DNA of 25,079 nucleotides from Clostridia bacterium (GTDB taxonomy: Bacteria; Bacillota; Clostridia; Oscillospirales; CAG-272), in NCBI GenBank assembly GCA_017382555.1, contig JAFOAB010000349.1, positions 1 to 25,079 on the forward strand, read 5' to 3'. Position numbers and translations under genes: made by a program. The notes under the pieces are model-generated. The model made no database searches and was not told the DNA's origin. It was given only the letters and a program-made list of their open reading frames with translations. This document shows, piece after piece, positions 7,712-15,142 of the stretch (position 1 is the stretch's first letter; every line of letters begins with the position of its first letter).

Positions 7712-8493
7712 TTTGCTTTGGGAGGGGAGTAGGAAACGGGCTGTGCGGCGTTGTCTACGTAATCGCCGTACTTACCGTATTTACCGTATTTTCCGTATCT
7801 GCCGTATCTACCGTACCTGCCGTACTTTACCGCGAACAGGGATGTATCCTCGGCAACGTCGGTCACGATAACGCCGAGTATCTTTCCGTTGAGCGCGGTG
7901 ATGCTTTCGGCAACACGGCGAACCTCATCGTGTCTCGTCTGTCTCTGACGTACTATCATGGTAACATTCTTGGTGTGGGAGAGGAGGGAAAGCGCATCGG
8001 ATACTATTCCGACGGGGGGACAGTCGATGAAGATATAATCATACACCTTGCGAAGCGCATCAAGCAGCTTGCCCATATTCTTGGAGCCGAGAAGCTCGGA
8101 GGGGTTGGGCGGTGTAGGTCCTGCGGTAAGAAGGTCAAGATTGGGGCGGATATCCTTTCTGAAAATCGAATCCTCGGGCTTGGATATGCCGGAAAGAAGC
8201 TTTGAAAGGCCGTCTGTGTTTGGAATGTTGAATACGCGGTGCTGGGAAGCGTTTCTCATATCCGCGTCGATGAGAAGAACTCTTGCGCCCGTCTGCGCCA
8301 TGGTGATAGCGATATTAGCGGTGGTAATGGACTTGCCCGCATTCGGCTCGTAGCTTGTAATGAGAGTAACGTTATCCTCGGATGCGGAAAGGGTGAACAG
8401 CAAATTGGTTCTTATGGTCTTGTACGCCTCGGAAATAAAGAACTCTCTGTGGTTGGCGTCGCCGCCCTTGGGGATGTATTTGTTGTCGTTCAT
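7708..8493 (-). CDS. cpsD: CpsD/CapB-family tyrosine-protein kinase with YG(R/K) repeat tail
   Basis: Cytosolic bacterial tyrosine kinase that works with the membrane activator CpsC and autophosphorylates a C-terminal tyrosine cluster. The 261 residues include the EAYKTIRTNLLF helix (22-33) used for oligomerisation, a Walker A motif SYEPNAGKS (47-55), Walker A' VLLIDADMR (72-80) and Walker B YIFIDCPP (153-160). The Walker A differs from the usual PGEGKS form, with Ala before Gly-Lys-Ser. The tail from 224 to 245 has eight tyrosines at exact three-residue spacing, encoded by a 9-bp tandem repeat, with one more Tyr at 255. Overlaps both neighbours by 4 nt. No polysaccharide synthesis genes are nearby. 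Confidence 0.9.
   Translation of the reverse strand: MNDNKYIPKGGDANHREFFISEAYKTIRTNLLFTLSASEDNVTLITSYEPNAGKSITTANIAITMAQTGARVLLIDADMRNASQHRVFNIPNTDGLSKLLSGISKPEDSIFRKDIRPNLDLLTAGPTPPNPSELLGSKNMGKLLDALRKVYDYIFIDCPPVGIVSDALSLLSHTKNVTMIVRQRQTRHDEVRRVAESITALNGKILGVIVTDVAEDTSLFAVKYGRYGRYGRYGKYGKYGKYGDYVDNAAQPVSYSPPKAK
7759..7824 (-). repeat. 9-bp tandem repeat encoding YG(R/K)
   Basis: On the minus strand the unit is TAC/TAT GG(N) (AGA/AAG-like), repeated about seven times, and gives Tyr at residues 224, 227, 230, 233, 236, 239, 242 and 245 of the kinase. Three YGR units are followed by three YGK units and a YGD end. Gain or loss of units would keep the frame and change the number of phosphorylatable tyrosines. 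Confidence 0.85.
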
Positions 8494-9230
8494 TTTCTGC
8501 TTGCCTCCTTGGGAAGGGTGTTGCCTGCGTCTTCCACAAGGGAGGGAACCTCGCCGAGTATGGGAAGACCGAGAACGGTTGTGATTTCTTCGGAGCTTTT
8601 GATGGTATCGTCAAAATAAGCGACGAGAATTACCGGAGCTGCGGTGAGGATGAAGCCGAGGAAGATGCCGAGGACCGCATTGCGTACGATGCCCTTGGAT
8701 ACGAGGGCGGGCTCTGCAATGTCGGCCTTTGTGGATTCGATTCTCTGTACGGAGCTGGCCTCAACCTTTTCGCCGAGAAGCTCTGCGCCTCTGGTTGCCA
8801 TCGCCTCGCAAATATCGAGACAAAGCTCGGCATCGGAGCACCTGATGATTATCTTGAGAATTGCATTTCCGCTGGAGGAAATGAAAACGATATCTTCAAG
8901 CTCCTTTGCGGTAACGCGGGGGGAGTCGGTCAGCGGATCGTTGCCGACGTAGAGCGCAACCTGGTTGAGAATTGCGGGGTTCTGAAGAATTTCGATGAAC
9001 TGCGCGGTAAGCTTGTCGGCCGCGTTCATATCGCTTACCGTGCTTGTATTGGAATTTACCGTCTGCGCGTTATGCACGAGGACGGAAACAGAGGTCGTGT
9101 ATTTGTCCTCAATGAAAAATGCGGAGTATACAAAAAGCAGTACGCTCGTCAAAATGGAGACAGCAAGTATCAAAGCCAGCTTTTTTGAAATGGCATCAAT
9201 TATCATCTTGGGAGTAAGGGTTTTTTCCAT
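8490..9230 (-). CDS. cpsC: CpsC/Wzz-family chain-length regulator and kinase activator
   Basis: Membrane protein of the polysaccharide co-polymerase family; in Bacillota it activates the separate tyrosine kinase through its cytosolic C-terminus. The 246 residues contain a first membrane segment at about 18-40, an extracellular loop of about 140 residues (TTSVSVLVHN onwards, with DKLTAQFIEILQNPAIL), and a second membrane segment at about 181-205 followed by a cytosolic tail with FDDTIKSSEEI and LGLPILGEVP. The ATG at 9230 has AAAGGA about 7 nt upstream; an in-frame codon at 9425 would place 65 low-complexity residues through the promoter and is rejected. First gene of the operon; overlaps cpsD by 4 nt. 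Confidence 0.88.
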   Translation of the reverse strand: MEKTLTPKMIIDAISKKLALILAVSILTSVLLFVYSAFFIEDKYTTSVSVLVHNAQTVNSNTSTVSDMNAADKLTAQFIEILQNPAILNQVALYVGNDPLTDSPRVTAKELEDIVFISSSGNAILKIIIRCSDAELCLDICEAMATRGAELLGEKVEASSVQRIESTKADIAEPALVSKGIVRNAVLGIFLGFILTAAPVILVAYFDDTIKSSEEITTVLGLPILGEVPSLVEDAGNTLPKEASRK

Positions 9231-9279
9231 CGCTTGTCCTTTCTGTTGTATACAAAAGAGAAATAAGTCGTTAAAACTC

Positions 9280-9308
9280 AGTATACACTTTTTTTTCGTG
9301 AGTGTCAA
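9280..9308 (-). promoter_or_regulatory. Predicted strong promoter of the cpsC-cpsD-cpsB operon
   Basis: On the minus strand a consensus TTGACA (9303-9308) is separated by 17 bp from TATACT (9280-9285). The spacer carries an A8 tract. The leader to the cpsC ATG is about 43 nt. Confidence 0.8.
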
Positions 9309-9455
9309 TAGCGGAGACCGCTTTAAAACGAAATATAATGAAGAAAAAATGCGCTGAGGTACGAAAAATTCGCATTGATTGCGATTTGTGCGGTGCAGTA
9401 TACCAAAATTACAAAAAAAATTCACTAAAACGTCAATTTTTTAACAATATTTCAG

Positions 9456-9484
9456 TTGATTATGGAATAGTTTTGTGTTAGAAT
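9456..9484 (+). promoter_or_regulatory. Predicted promoter of pgk
   Basis: TTGATT (9456-9461) and TAGAAT (9479-9484) are spaced by 17 bp. The leader of about 48 nt carries the small hairpin atgccg...aaaggc, which starts 22 nt after the -10 box exactly as in the transketolase operon, then a GGAGG ribosome binding site. Confidence 0.7.
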
Positions 9485-9538
9485 AATTGCATATTGAAAA
9501 AATAATGCCGTAAAAGGCAAAAAATTTTCGGAGGAATT

Positions 9539-10849
9539 ATGTACAACAAGAAAACCGTAGAAGATATCGCGGTAGCAGGCCGCAAGGTCCTTGTTCGTTG
9601 CGATTTCAACGTTCCGCTTAAGGATGGCGTTATCACCAGCGACAAGCGTATTGTCGAGGCTCTTCCCACCATCAAGTATCTTCGTGATCAGGGCGCTATG
9701 GTAATCCTGTGCTCCCATATGGGCAAGCCCCACAACGTTTTCGACGCTAAGCTCAAGCTCGATAAGAAGGAGATCGCTAAGATCGAAAAGCTTCCCGAGG
9801 CAGAGCAGGAGGCAGCAACCGCAGCCGCTCTCGAGAAGGCAAAGGGCGACGTTACCAAGTTCTCCCTTAAGGTAGTTGCAGATAAGCTCAACGAGCTTCT
9901 TGGCGGCGGTGTTGTTTTCGCTAACGATACCGTAGGTCCCGACGCTCAGGCAAAGGTTGCCGCTATGAAGGCAGGCGACATCGTTCTTCTTGAGAACACC
10001 CGCTTCACCGCGGCTGAGTCCAAGAACGATCCCGATTTCTCCAAGCAGCTCGCTTCTCTTGCTGAGATCTTCGTAAACGATGCGTTCGGTACCGCTCACC
10101 GCGCACACGCATCCACCGCGGGTGTTGTTCAGCACGCAGGTCTTCCCGCTGTTTGCGGTTACCTCATCCAGAAGGAGATCACCGTTATGGGTAAGGCTCT
10201 CTCCAATCCCGAGAGACCCTTCGTTGCTATTCTCGGCGGTGCTAAGGTTTCTGACAAGCTCAACGTTATCAACAACCTTCTCACCAAGGTTGATACCCTC
10301 ATCATCGGTGGCGGTATGGCTTACACCTTCCAGGCTGCTCTCGGTCACGAGGTTGGTAAGTCCCTCCTTGATGAGTCCAAGATCGATTACTGCAAGGAAA
10401 TGATGGCAAAGGCAGAGGAGAAGGGCGTTAAGCTTATGCTCCCCGTTGACGTTGCGGTTGCAGAGAACTTCCCCAACCCCATCGACGCTCCCATCGACGT
10501 AGAGATCGTTCCCGTTTCCGCTATCCCCGCTGATAAGGAGGGTATGGATATTGGTACCGAGACCCGTGCTATCTTTGCAGACGTTGTTAAGGCAGCAAAG
10601 ACCGTTGTTTGGAACGGACCTATGGGCGTATTCGAGAACCCGACTCTTGCAAAGGGTACCATGGCAGTTGCTCAGGCACTTGCTGACAGCGACGCTATCA
10701 CCATCGTAGGCGGCGGTGACTCCGCAGCGGCTTGCGAGACCCTCGGCTTTGCAGATAAGATCACCCACATCTCTACCGGCGGCGGCGCATCCCTTGAGTT
10801 CCTTGAGGGTCTTGAGCTTCCCGGCATTGCATGTCTTCAGGATAAATAA
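9539..10849 (+). CDS. pgk: Phosphoglycerate kinase
   Basis: Glycolytic kinase converting 1,3-bisphosphoglycerate and ADP to 3-phosphoglycerate and ATP in the cytosol. Both lobes are complete: RKVLVRCDFNVPLKDG (15-30), CSHMGKP (58-64), ENTRFTAAE (152-160), FVNDAFGTAHRAHAS (178-192), then the nucleotide lobe with ILGGAKVSDK (231-240), IGGGMAYTF, NGPMGVFE, VGGGDSAAA and ISTGGGASLE. At 436 residues it is about 40 longer than the usual ~395; the excess lies at about 66-106, a charged, Ala/Glu/Lys-rich insert after SHMGKP and before the FSLKVVADKL helix. GGAGG lies 5 nt before the ATG. Codon choice is highly biased, as expected of a strongly expressed gene. tpiA follows after 15 nt. Confidence 0.97.
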   Translation: MYNKKTVEDIAVAGRKVLVRCDFNVPLKDGVITSDKRIVEALPTIKYLRDQGAMVILCSHMGKPHNVFDAKLKLDKKEIAKIEKLPEAEQEAATAAALEKAKGDVTKFSLKVVADKLNELLGGGVVFANDTVGPDAQAKVAAMKAGDIVLLENTRFTAAESKNDPDFSKQLASLAEIFVNDAFGTAHRAHASTAGVVQHAGLPAVCGYLIQKEITVMGKALSNPERPFVAILGGAKVSDKLNVINNLLTKVDTLIIGGGMAYTFQAALGHEVGKSLLDESKIDYCKEMMAKAEEKGVKLMLPVDVAVAENFPNPIDAPIDVEIVPVSAIPADKEGMDIGTETRAIFADVVKAAKTVVWNGPMGVFENPTLAKGTMAVAQALADSDAITIVGGGDSAAACETLGFADKITHISTGGGASLEFLEGLELPGIACLQDK

Positions 10850-10864
10850 TAGAAAGGCGTTATA

Positions 10865-11629
10865 ATGAGAAAGACCGTTATTGCCGGCAACTGGAAAATG
10901 AACATGACCCCGGCAGATACCAAGGCATTTTTTGAGGAGATCGCTCCTCTTATCTCCGGCAGAAAGAGCTGCGGAGTAGTATTTTGCGTTCCCTTCGTTG
11001 ATATCCCTGCGGCTATTAAGGGCGCAAAGGGTACCGGCGCAAAGATCGGTGCGCAGAACGTTCACTTTATGGAAAACGGCGCTTACACCGGCGAGATCTC
11101 CGCAAAGATGCTCGTTGAGTGCGGCGTTGAGTACGTTATCATCGGCCACAGCGAGAGACGTCAGTACTTCGGCGAGACCGACGAGACCGTAAACCTCCGC
11201 ACCCGCGCGGCTCTTGACGCAGGTCTTAAGGTTATCCTCTGCCTCGGCGAGATGCTTGATGCACGCAAGAAGGGCATTACCAACGAGGTAGTCAGCATGC
11301 AGACCAAGCTTGACCTCGAGGGCGTTACCGAGGAGCAGCTCAAGAACGTTATTATCGCATACGAGCCCGTATGGGCTATCGGAACCGGTCTTACCGCTAC
11401 TCCCGAGCAGGCGGACGAGACCTGCGGAGTTATCCGCGCTACCGTAGCTTCCCTCTACGGCAAGAAGGCCGCACGCGATCTTACCATCCAGTACGGCGGT
11501 TCTATGAATGAAAAGAACGCTGCAGAGCTCCTTGCTAAGGATAACGTTGACGGCGGACTTATCGGCGGCGCTTCCCTGAAGCCCGCAGCTTTCGCAGCAA
11601 TCGTAGCTGCAGCTAACAAGAAGGCATAA
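10865..11629 (+). CDS. tpiA: Triosephosphate isomerase
   Basis: Interconverts dihydroxyacetone phosphate and glyceraldehyde 3-phosphate in glycolysis. The 254-residue TIM barrel has all catalytic residues: Lys11 in GNWKMN, His95 in IGHSERR and Glu167 in AYEPVWAIGTG, plus the phosphate-binding IQYGGSMN and GLIGGASL loops near the C-terminus. It starts 15 nt after pgk with an AGAAAGG ribosome binding site, and shares the strong codon bias of pgk; the two are almost certainly co-transcribed. No terminator is visible between tpiA and the next gene. Confidence 0.97.
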   Translation: MRKTVIAGNWKMNMTPADTKAFFEEIAPLISGRKSCGVVFCVPFVDIPAAIKGAKGTGAKIGAQNVHFMENGAYTGEISAKMLVECGVEYVIIGHSERRQYFGETDETVNLRTRAALDAGLKVILCLGEMLDARKKGITNEVVSMQTKLDLEGVTEEQLKNVIIAYEPVWAIGTGLTATPEQADETCGVIRATVASLYGKKAARDLTIQYGGSMNEKNAAELLAKDNVDGGLIGGASLKPAAFAAIVAAANKKA

Positions 11630-11662
11630 GCTCCTTCAAAAATGAATAAAGGAGGCGATGAT

Positions 11663-13813
11663 ATGCAGGTGTTTAAGAGAGGGCTTTTACCGTTCTTGCT
11701 GCTTGCGGTCATTGCCTCTTTTTTGCTTGCTTCCTGCGCCGACGGAGACGCGGGATATACGGAAACGAGGATCGTTTCCGTGCTTGCTGATAAGAAAAAT
11801 GACATAACGGTAAGCGCACAGCTTTCTGCGGAGACGCTTGAAGCGGCGGGGGAGGGCGGCAGAGTGTATCTGTTTGCCATACTGCCCGGGGAAAGCGTTT
11901 CCGACATCGGAAAAATGTCACCGGTTGCGGAAAAACGCGCCGATACAGAGATAAGCTTTGTGCTGGATAACGATTCATCATCCCTGCCGCTATTGTATGC
12001 AAAATACGTAATGGCCGTCAAAAATGCCTCCGGCTACGAGATAGTCTCTCCTGCCGCATACGTGGAAAATCCCGAGCTGTTTGCGGATTTCTCGTTTGAG
12101 CGCGAGCCGCTGTCCAAGAAGGGACTTGCGGGTGTAAGCGCGGGTGAGGCGGAGGCGCTCTTTGTTTCGCAGACGGTTATAGACGTGCCCGTAGATTCGT
12201 TTATTAATTGCGAGCACGGCGGAGATAGCTGCGGTCTCGGTATTTCCACCTACAAGGTGTGTGCCGAGCGCCTTGCCATGCTCGATCATCAGGTTCGTAC
12301 GTTCGGCGATTCGGGTATAACGGTATACCTTCGCTTTATCATAAACAGCGCTGCCGATGCAGGCAGCGCATTACCCCTTGCGGCGCTCACGGAATACATC
12401 TCAGCCAGGTATTCGGACAGCGTTTGTGATTTTATACTTGCGTTTGATCTCGGTGCCCCCGTGTGCGATATATACACCACGGCGGCGCTGTTGCGCGCCT
12501 TCCGTACTGCGGCTGTCAGCGTAAACGATGCCGCAAACGTGTATTTTTCCGTCTCCTGTATCTTTAATACGGAGCTCGGCGGAGGAAGCCGTGCGCTGCT
12601 TGAGAGTCTCTTTGATGCGCTTTCCTACAACGGTGCCATTGATTTCGGCATTGCGCTTGATATGAGCGCGGCAAAGCTTCTTGATACCGCGGTGTGGAAC
12701 GATCCCATTGCCTCAGCCGATCTTACGGGCGGCTATATTACCGTAAGAAATCTTGAAATGCTTGTGGACTTCCTCCACGGCGAGCAGTATTTGTTTGATG
12801 GCAATCAGCGCGAGATCGTTGTTACGGATTTTGCCGTAAGAACGGAGGGCGCCAATGCCGAGGACGTGCAGGGCACAGCAATTGCGTTTGGCTATTACAA
12901 GGCGCTTTCGCTTGAAACGGTAAGGGGAATTATATATGCCTCCTGTGCAGATACGGGTGACAGCGCGGGACTGCGTGACGAAAACGGGGAAAAGCGCAGC
13001 TACAAGGTTTTCGGTGCGCTTAATACTAATAGGGCAGAGGCGGAGACGGAGTTTGCCCTGCGCCTTATTGGAGTTAATCGTTGGGCATCGGTCGTGGGAA
13101 GCTTCAAGGTACCCGCACCCGCATATGCGAAGGAGCATCTGCAGATCAGATATTCCTCACAGATCGATGGGCTGAAGCGAAGAAACGTGTTTGATTTTTC
13201 CACCGGTGCCTCAAACGGCTTTTATCCGTCCGAGGGCGCTGTAAGCAGCGAGCTGAAGGAATTAAGTGAAGGCTTTGAGCTTTATTGCGTGCTTGACGGC
13301 ACAGGGTACGGCGGCGTTTCCGCACCCGTGGAAAAGGGTGCGCTGAAAAAAGCAAAGCTGCTTACCGTAGGTATGCGTGTTGACGGTACGGAGCAGGGAA
13401 GCGCAAACGTACGTGTTGTGCTTGTCGGCACCGTGAACGGACAATGCTACTCCTGGTATGCGGACGGAAGAATAGTGTACGGCACCGATTCTGTTGTCGA
13501 GGTGGACGTAAGCTCCATCGGCTCCTTTAGGGGGGAGATAGACAGAATAAAGATACTCACGGATGCGAATGGGGTAAAGCAGACATTGTCGATAGGATCT
13601 GTTGACGTGTTGTACAAGCCGACCTCCGTGTGGCTCATCGTGCTTATCGTTGTTCTATCGCTCGGTGCGCTCTTTGGGCTATTCGTGCTGTTCCTTTATC
13701 TGCGTATGCTGTATTACAGGCAAATGAAGAAAATACGCGCAAAAAAGCGCCTTGCCTCCGCACCGCATAAGGCAGGGGCAAAACCCGCAGAAAAACCAAA
13801 ACCTAAAAAATAA
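11663..13813 (+). CDS. Large lipoprotein with a C-terminal membrane segment (possible glycoside-hydrolase-like, DUF5722-like)
   Basis: The start is ATG 11663, 7 nt after a perfect AAAGGAGG; an ATG at 11642 would place this site inside the gene. Residues 1-25 form a lipoprotein signal with lipobox LLASC (Cys25). The 716-residue product ends with one hydrophobic segment (about 656-682) and a Lys/Ala/Pro-rich tail of about 34 residues, so the large middle part should be outside the cell, held at both ends. The middle has TIM-barrel-like strands (ITVYLRFIIN, DFILAFDLG, VYFSVSCIFN, EIVVTDFAVRTEG) and GIIYASCADTG...YKVFGALNT, which recalls DUF5722-type glycosidase-like proteins, but I see no clear catalytic glutamate where that family has Asn-Glu. 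It may be co-transcribed with pgk-tpiA (33-nt gap). Enzyme activity is unproven. Confidence 0.72.
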   Translation: MQVFKRGLLPFLLLAVIASFLLASCADGDAGYTETRIVSVLADKKNDITVSAQLSAETLEAAGEGGRVYLFAILPGESVSDIGKMSPVAEKRADTEISFVLDNDSSSLPLLYAKYVMAVKNASGYEIVSPAAYVENPELFADFSFEREPLSKKGLAGVSAGEAEALFVSQTVIDVPVDSFINCEHGGDSCGLGISTYKVCAERLAMLDHQVRTFGDSGITVYLRFIINSAADAGSALPLAALTEYISARYSDSVCDFILAFDLGAPVCDIYTTAALLRAFRTAAVSVNDAANVYFSVSCIFNTELGGGSRALLESLFDALSYNGAIDFGIALDMSAAKLLDTAVWNDPIASADLTGGYITVRNLEMLVDFLHGEQYLFDGNQREIVVTDFAVRTEGANAEDVQGTAIAFGYYKALSLETVRGIIYASCADTGDSAGLRDENGEKRSYKVFGALNTNRAEAETEFALRLIGVNRWASVVGSFKVPAPAYAKEHLQIRYSSQIDGLKRRNVFDFSTGASNGFYPSEGAVSSELKELSEGFELYCVLDGTGYGGVSAPVEKGALKKAKLLTVGMRVDGTEQGSANVRVVLVGTVNGQCYSWYADGRIVYGTDSVVEVDVSSIGSFRGEIDRIKILTDANGVKQTLSIGSVDVLYKPTSVWLIVLIVVLSLGALFGLFVLFLYLRMLYYRQMKKIRAKKRLASAPHKAGAKPAEKPKPKK

Positions 13814-13815
13814 CG

Positions 13816-13828
13816 TAACGGCATAGCC
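13816..13828. terminator. Left arm of a terminator split by the IS element
   Basis: taacggcatagcc begins 2 nt after the lipoprotein stop codon and is the exact reverse complement of ggctatgccgtta at 15186-15198, on the far side of the insertion sequence. With the element and one target copy removed, the two arms form a 13-bp hairpin with a 7-nt loop. Confidence 0.8.
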
Positions 13829-13831
13829 AAC

Positions 13832-13834
13832 AAT
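13832..13834. repeat. Target-site duplication, left copy (AAT)
   Basis: AAT here is repeated at 15182-15184, directly outside the other end of the element. A 3-bp duplication is usual for IS3-family insertions. The boundary is supported because it makes the two inverted-repeat ends align without gaps over the first 25 positions. Confidence 0.6.
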
Positions 13835-13896
13835 TAGACTGCACCAAATTGTGCGGACAGTACAAAAACAGCCTAAATGGTAGAATTTATTAAAAT

Positions 13897-14751
13897 TTAA
13901 GCAACGAACTGACTTCGCTTTTCAAGTGGAGTCAGTTTTGTTTTTAATTGGATACGTTGGTGATTGTAGAAATGGATGTACTCACCTATGAGGAGGCGAG
14001 CCTCCTCATAGGTCTGAAGTTTTACTCGGTAAATACACTCGGTTTTAAGAATTGAGAAGAAATTTTCAGCTAAAGCATTGTCATACGGATTGCCACGTCT
14101 TGACATTGAAGGCGTGATGCCGTATGATTGTGTTAGGCGATAATATGCTGTGGACGTGTATTGGAAGCCTTGGTCACTGTGGAGTTGCAGCTCTGCGGTG
14201 ACCTTCTCTTTTTTCTTGGCTTCTCTGATGGTATTTAAAACGAGATTTACATTCTGCTTTGTCCCGGTCTTGTATGCAACAATACTGTTGTCATACAAAT
14301 CCCGAATGATCGAGAGATACAACACACCTTGCTTGGTGTGTATGTACGAAATATCCGTAACCCACTTTTGGTTCGGTCTTTCGGCAGAGAAATCTCTATT
14401 AAGCAGGTTTGGGTATTTGTGCAGATATTCTCCGTAATTACGATATTTCTTTCGTCTGATCACCGACAACAAACCGTATTTCTGCATTACCCTGAGTACC
14501 GTTTTTGGATTCCGGTGTATATTGTGCTTTTCAAGCCATATATGTACTCTGCGATATCCATAGGTCTTACCACATTCATCTTGGCATTCTCGTATCTTTT
14601 CAGCCAACGGAAGATCCCATGCAGGTATATCCATACGAGATACATATCTGTAATACCCGCTTCGTGACACCTTTAAGAATTTACACATTTCACTGACCGA
14701 ATATTTATCTTTATGATGGTAGATTACCATATATTTTACGCTTGTCCTCAC
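13897..14751 (-). CDS. IS3-family transposase OrfB (DDE integrase core)
   Basis: Catalytic part of the transposase, 284 residues. An N-terminal helical domain with SGYYRYVSR (31-39) and the YGYRRVHIWL motif (64-73) precedes the integrase core: Asp133 in WVTDISYI, Asp193 in LHSDQGFQY and Glu229 in DNALAENFFSILKTE, with 35 residues between the last two. The C-terminal YIHFYNHQRIQ and LTPLEKRSQF are typical. It starts with GTG overlapping the orfA stop (GTGA), in the -1 frame relative to orfA, with AGGA just upstream. It may be made separately by coupling, or as an OrfAB fusion through -1 frameshifting. Confidence 0.93.
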   Translation of the reverse strand: MRTSVKYMVIYHHKDKYSVSEMCKFLKVSRSGYYRYVSRMDIPAWDLPLAEKIRECQDECGKTYGYRRVHIWLEKHNIHRNPKTVLRVMQKYGLLSVIRRKKYRNYGEYLHKYPNLLNRDFSAERPNQKWVTDISYIHTKQGVLYLSIIRDLYDNSIVAYKTGTKQNVNLVLNTIREAKKKEKVTAELQLHSDQGFQYTSTAYYRLTQSYGITPSMSRRGNPYDNALAENFFSILKTECIYRVKLQTYEEARLLIGEYIHFYNHQRIQLKTKLTPLEKRSQFVA

Positions 14752-15098
14752 TTCCTTTCTGTGAGCGAGAGAAAATCCCGCATCAATTCATTTTCCATTT
14801 CCAATCGTTTAATATATCTTTCTTTGCTTGCCAGTTCATATTGTAATTGGGAAAGTTTGCTTAGTTGTTGGACAGATGGCGGCAGTGTTGCTCCATCCTT
14901 TCGCGGTCTGCCTTTAGGCTTAATTGTTATTCCCGCTGCAAGTTTTCGCTGGTTTTTATTGTATCTGGTTTTAAAATCTCGCATTTCTTTGTATGTGAAA
15001 CCATACTTCTCTCCAGCTTCGCGCAATGTATGTCCTTGCTCAATATATTCGATTAACTCTTTTTCAAAATCCTTGATATATGTATATTTCCTTTGCAT
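14748..15098 (-). CDS. IS3-family OrfA, helix-turn-helix DNA-binding protein
   Basis: The 116-residue protein has an N-terminal helix-turn-helix (about 8-45, with HTLREAGEKYGFTYKEMRDFKTRY), a basic stretch KPKGRPRKDG (60-69), and a C-terminal coiled coil (about 79-112) of the leucine-zipper kind used for OrfA/OrfAB oligomerisation. ATG 15098 is preceded by AGGAGG at 7 nt. That site is the 3' arm of a strong hairpin (15106-15142), which suggests that translation is shut off on transcripts that begin outside the element. Confidence 0.9.
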   Translation of the reverse strand: MQRKYTYIKDFEKELIEYIEQGHTLREAGEKYGFTYKEMRDFKTRYNKNQRKLAAGITIKPKGRPRKDGATLPPSVQQLSKLSQLQYELASKERYIKRLEMENELMRDFLSLTERK

Positions 15099-15105
15099 AA
15101 CAAAA

Positions 15106-15142
15106 CCTCCTATGGTAGTTGTTTTAATTCTACCATAGGAGG
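15106..15142 (-). promoter_or_regulatory. Hairpin that sequesters the transposase ribosome binding site
   Basis: A perfect 13-bp stem is formed by cctcctatggtag (15106-15118) and ctaccataggagg (15130-15142) with an 11-nt loop. On the minus-strand RNA the 3' arm contains the AGGAGG of orfA, so the site would be paired whenever the transcript includes the outer end of the element. The left end of the element has a related sequence without the arm complement. Confidence 0.7.

Larger units (their letters stand above)
9231..9538. other. Divergent intergenic region between cpsC and pgk
   Basis: This 308-bp AT-rich gap holds the minus-strand promoter of the kinase operon and the plus-strand promoter and leader of pgk. 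A second, weaker plus-strand candidate lies at 9375-9404 (TTGATT, 18 bp, TATACC). No coding region or further hairpin with good support is seen. Confidence 0.6.

Noticed and set aside
7759..7824. Possible CRISPR or regulatory repeat array
   Set aside because: The 9-bp periodic sequence is inside the kinase frame and explained fully by YG(R/K) codons; no spacers exist.
9375..9404. Second promoter for pgk (TTGATT, 18 bp, TATACC)
   Set aside because: The -10 box is weak and the spacer less favourable than at 9456-9484; kept only as a remark.
9231..9425. Extended N-terminus of cpsC
   Set aside because: It would translate through the TTGACA/TATACT promoter and add Phe/Lys-rich sequence not seen in the family.
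9452..11149. Long minus-strand open frame (565 codons) opposite pgk and tpiA
   Set aside because: It is antisense to two unmistakable enzymes with strong codon bias, which leaves the opposite strand free of stops. The translation is Leu/Cys/Gly-rich with no motif and no ribosome binding site.
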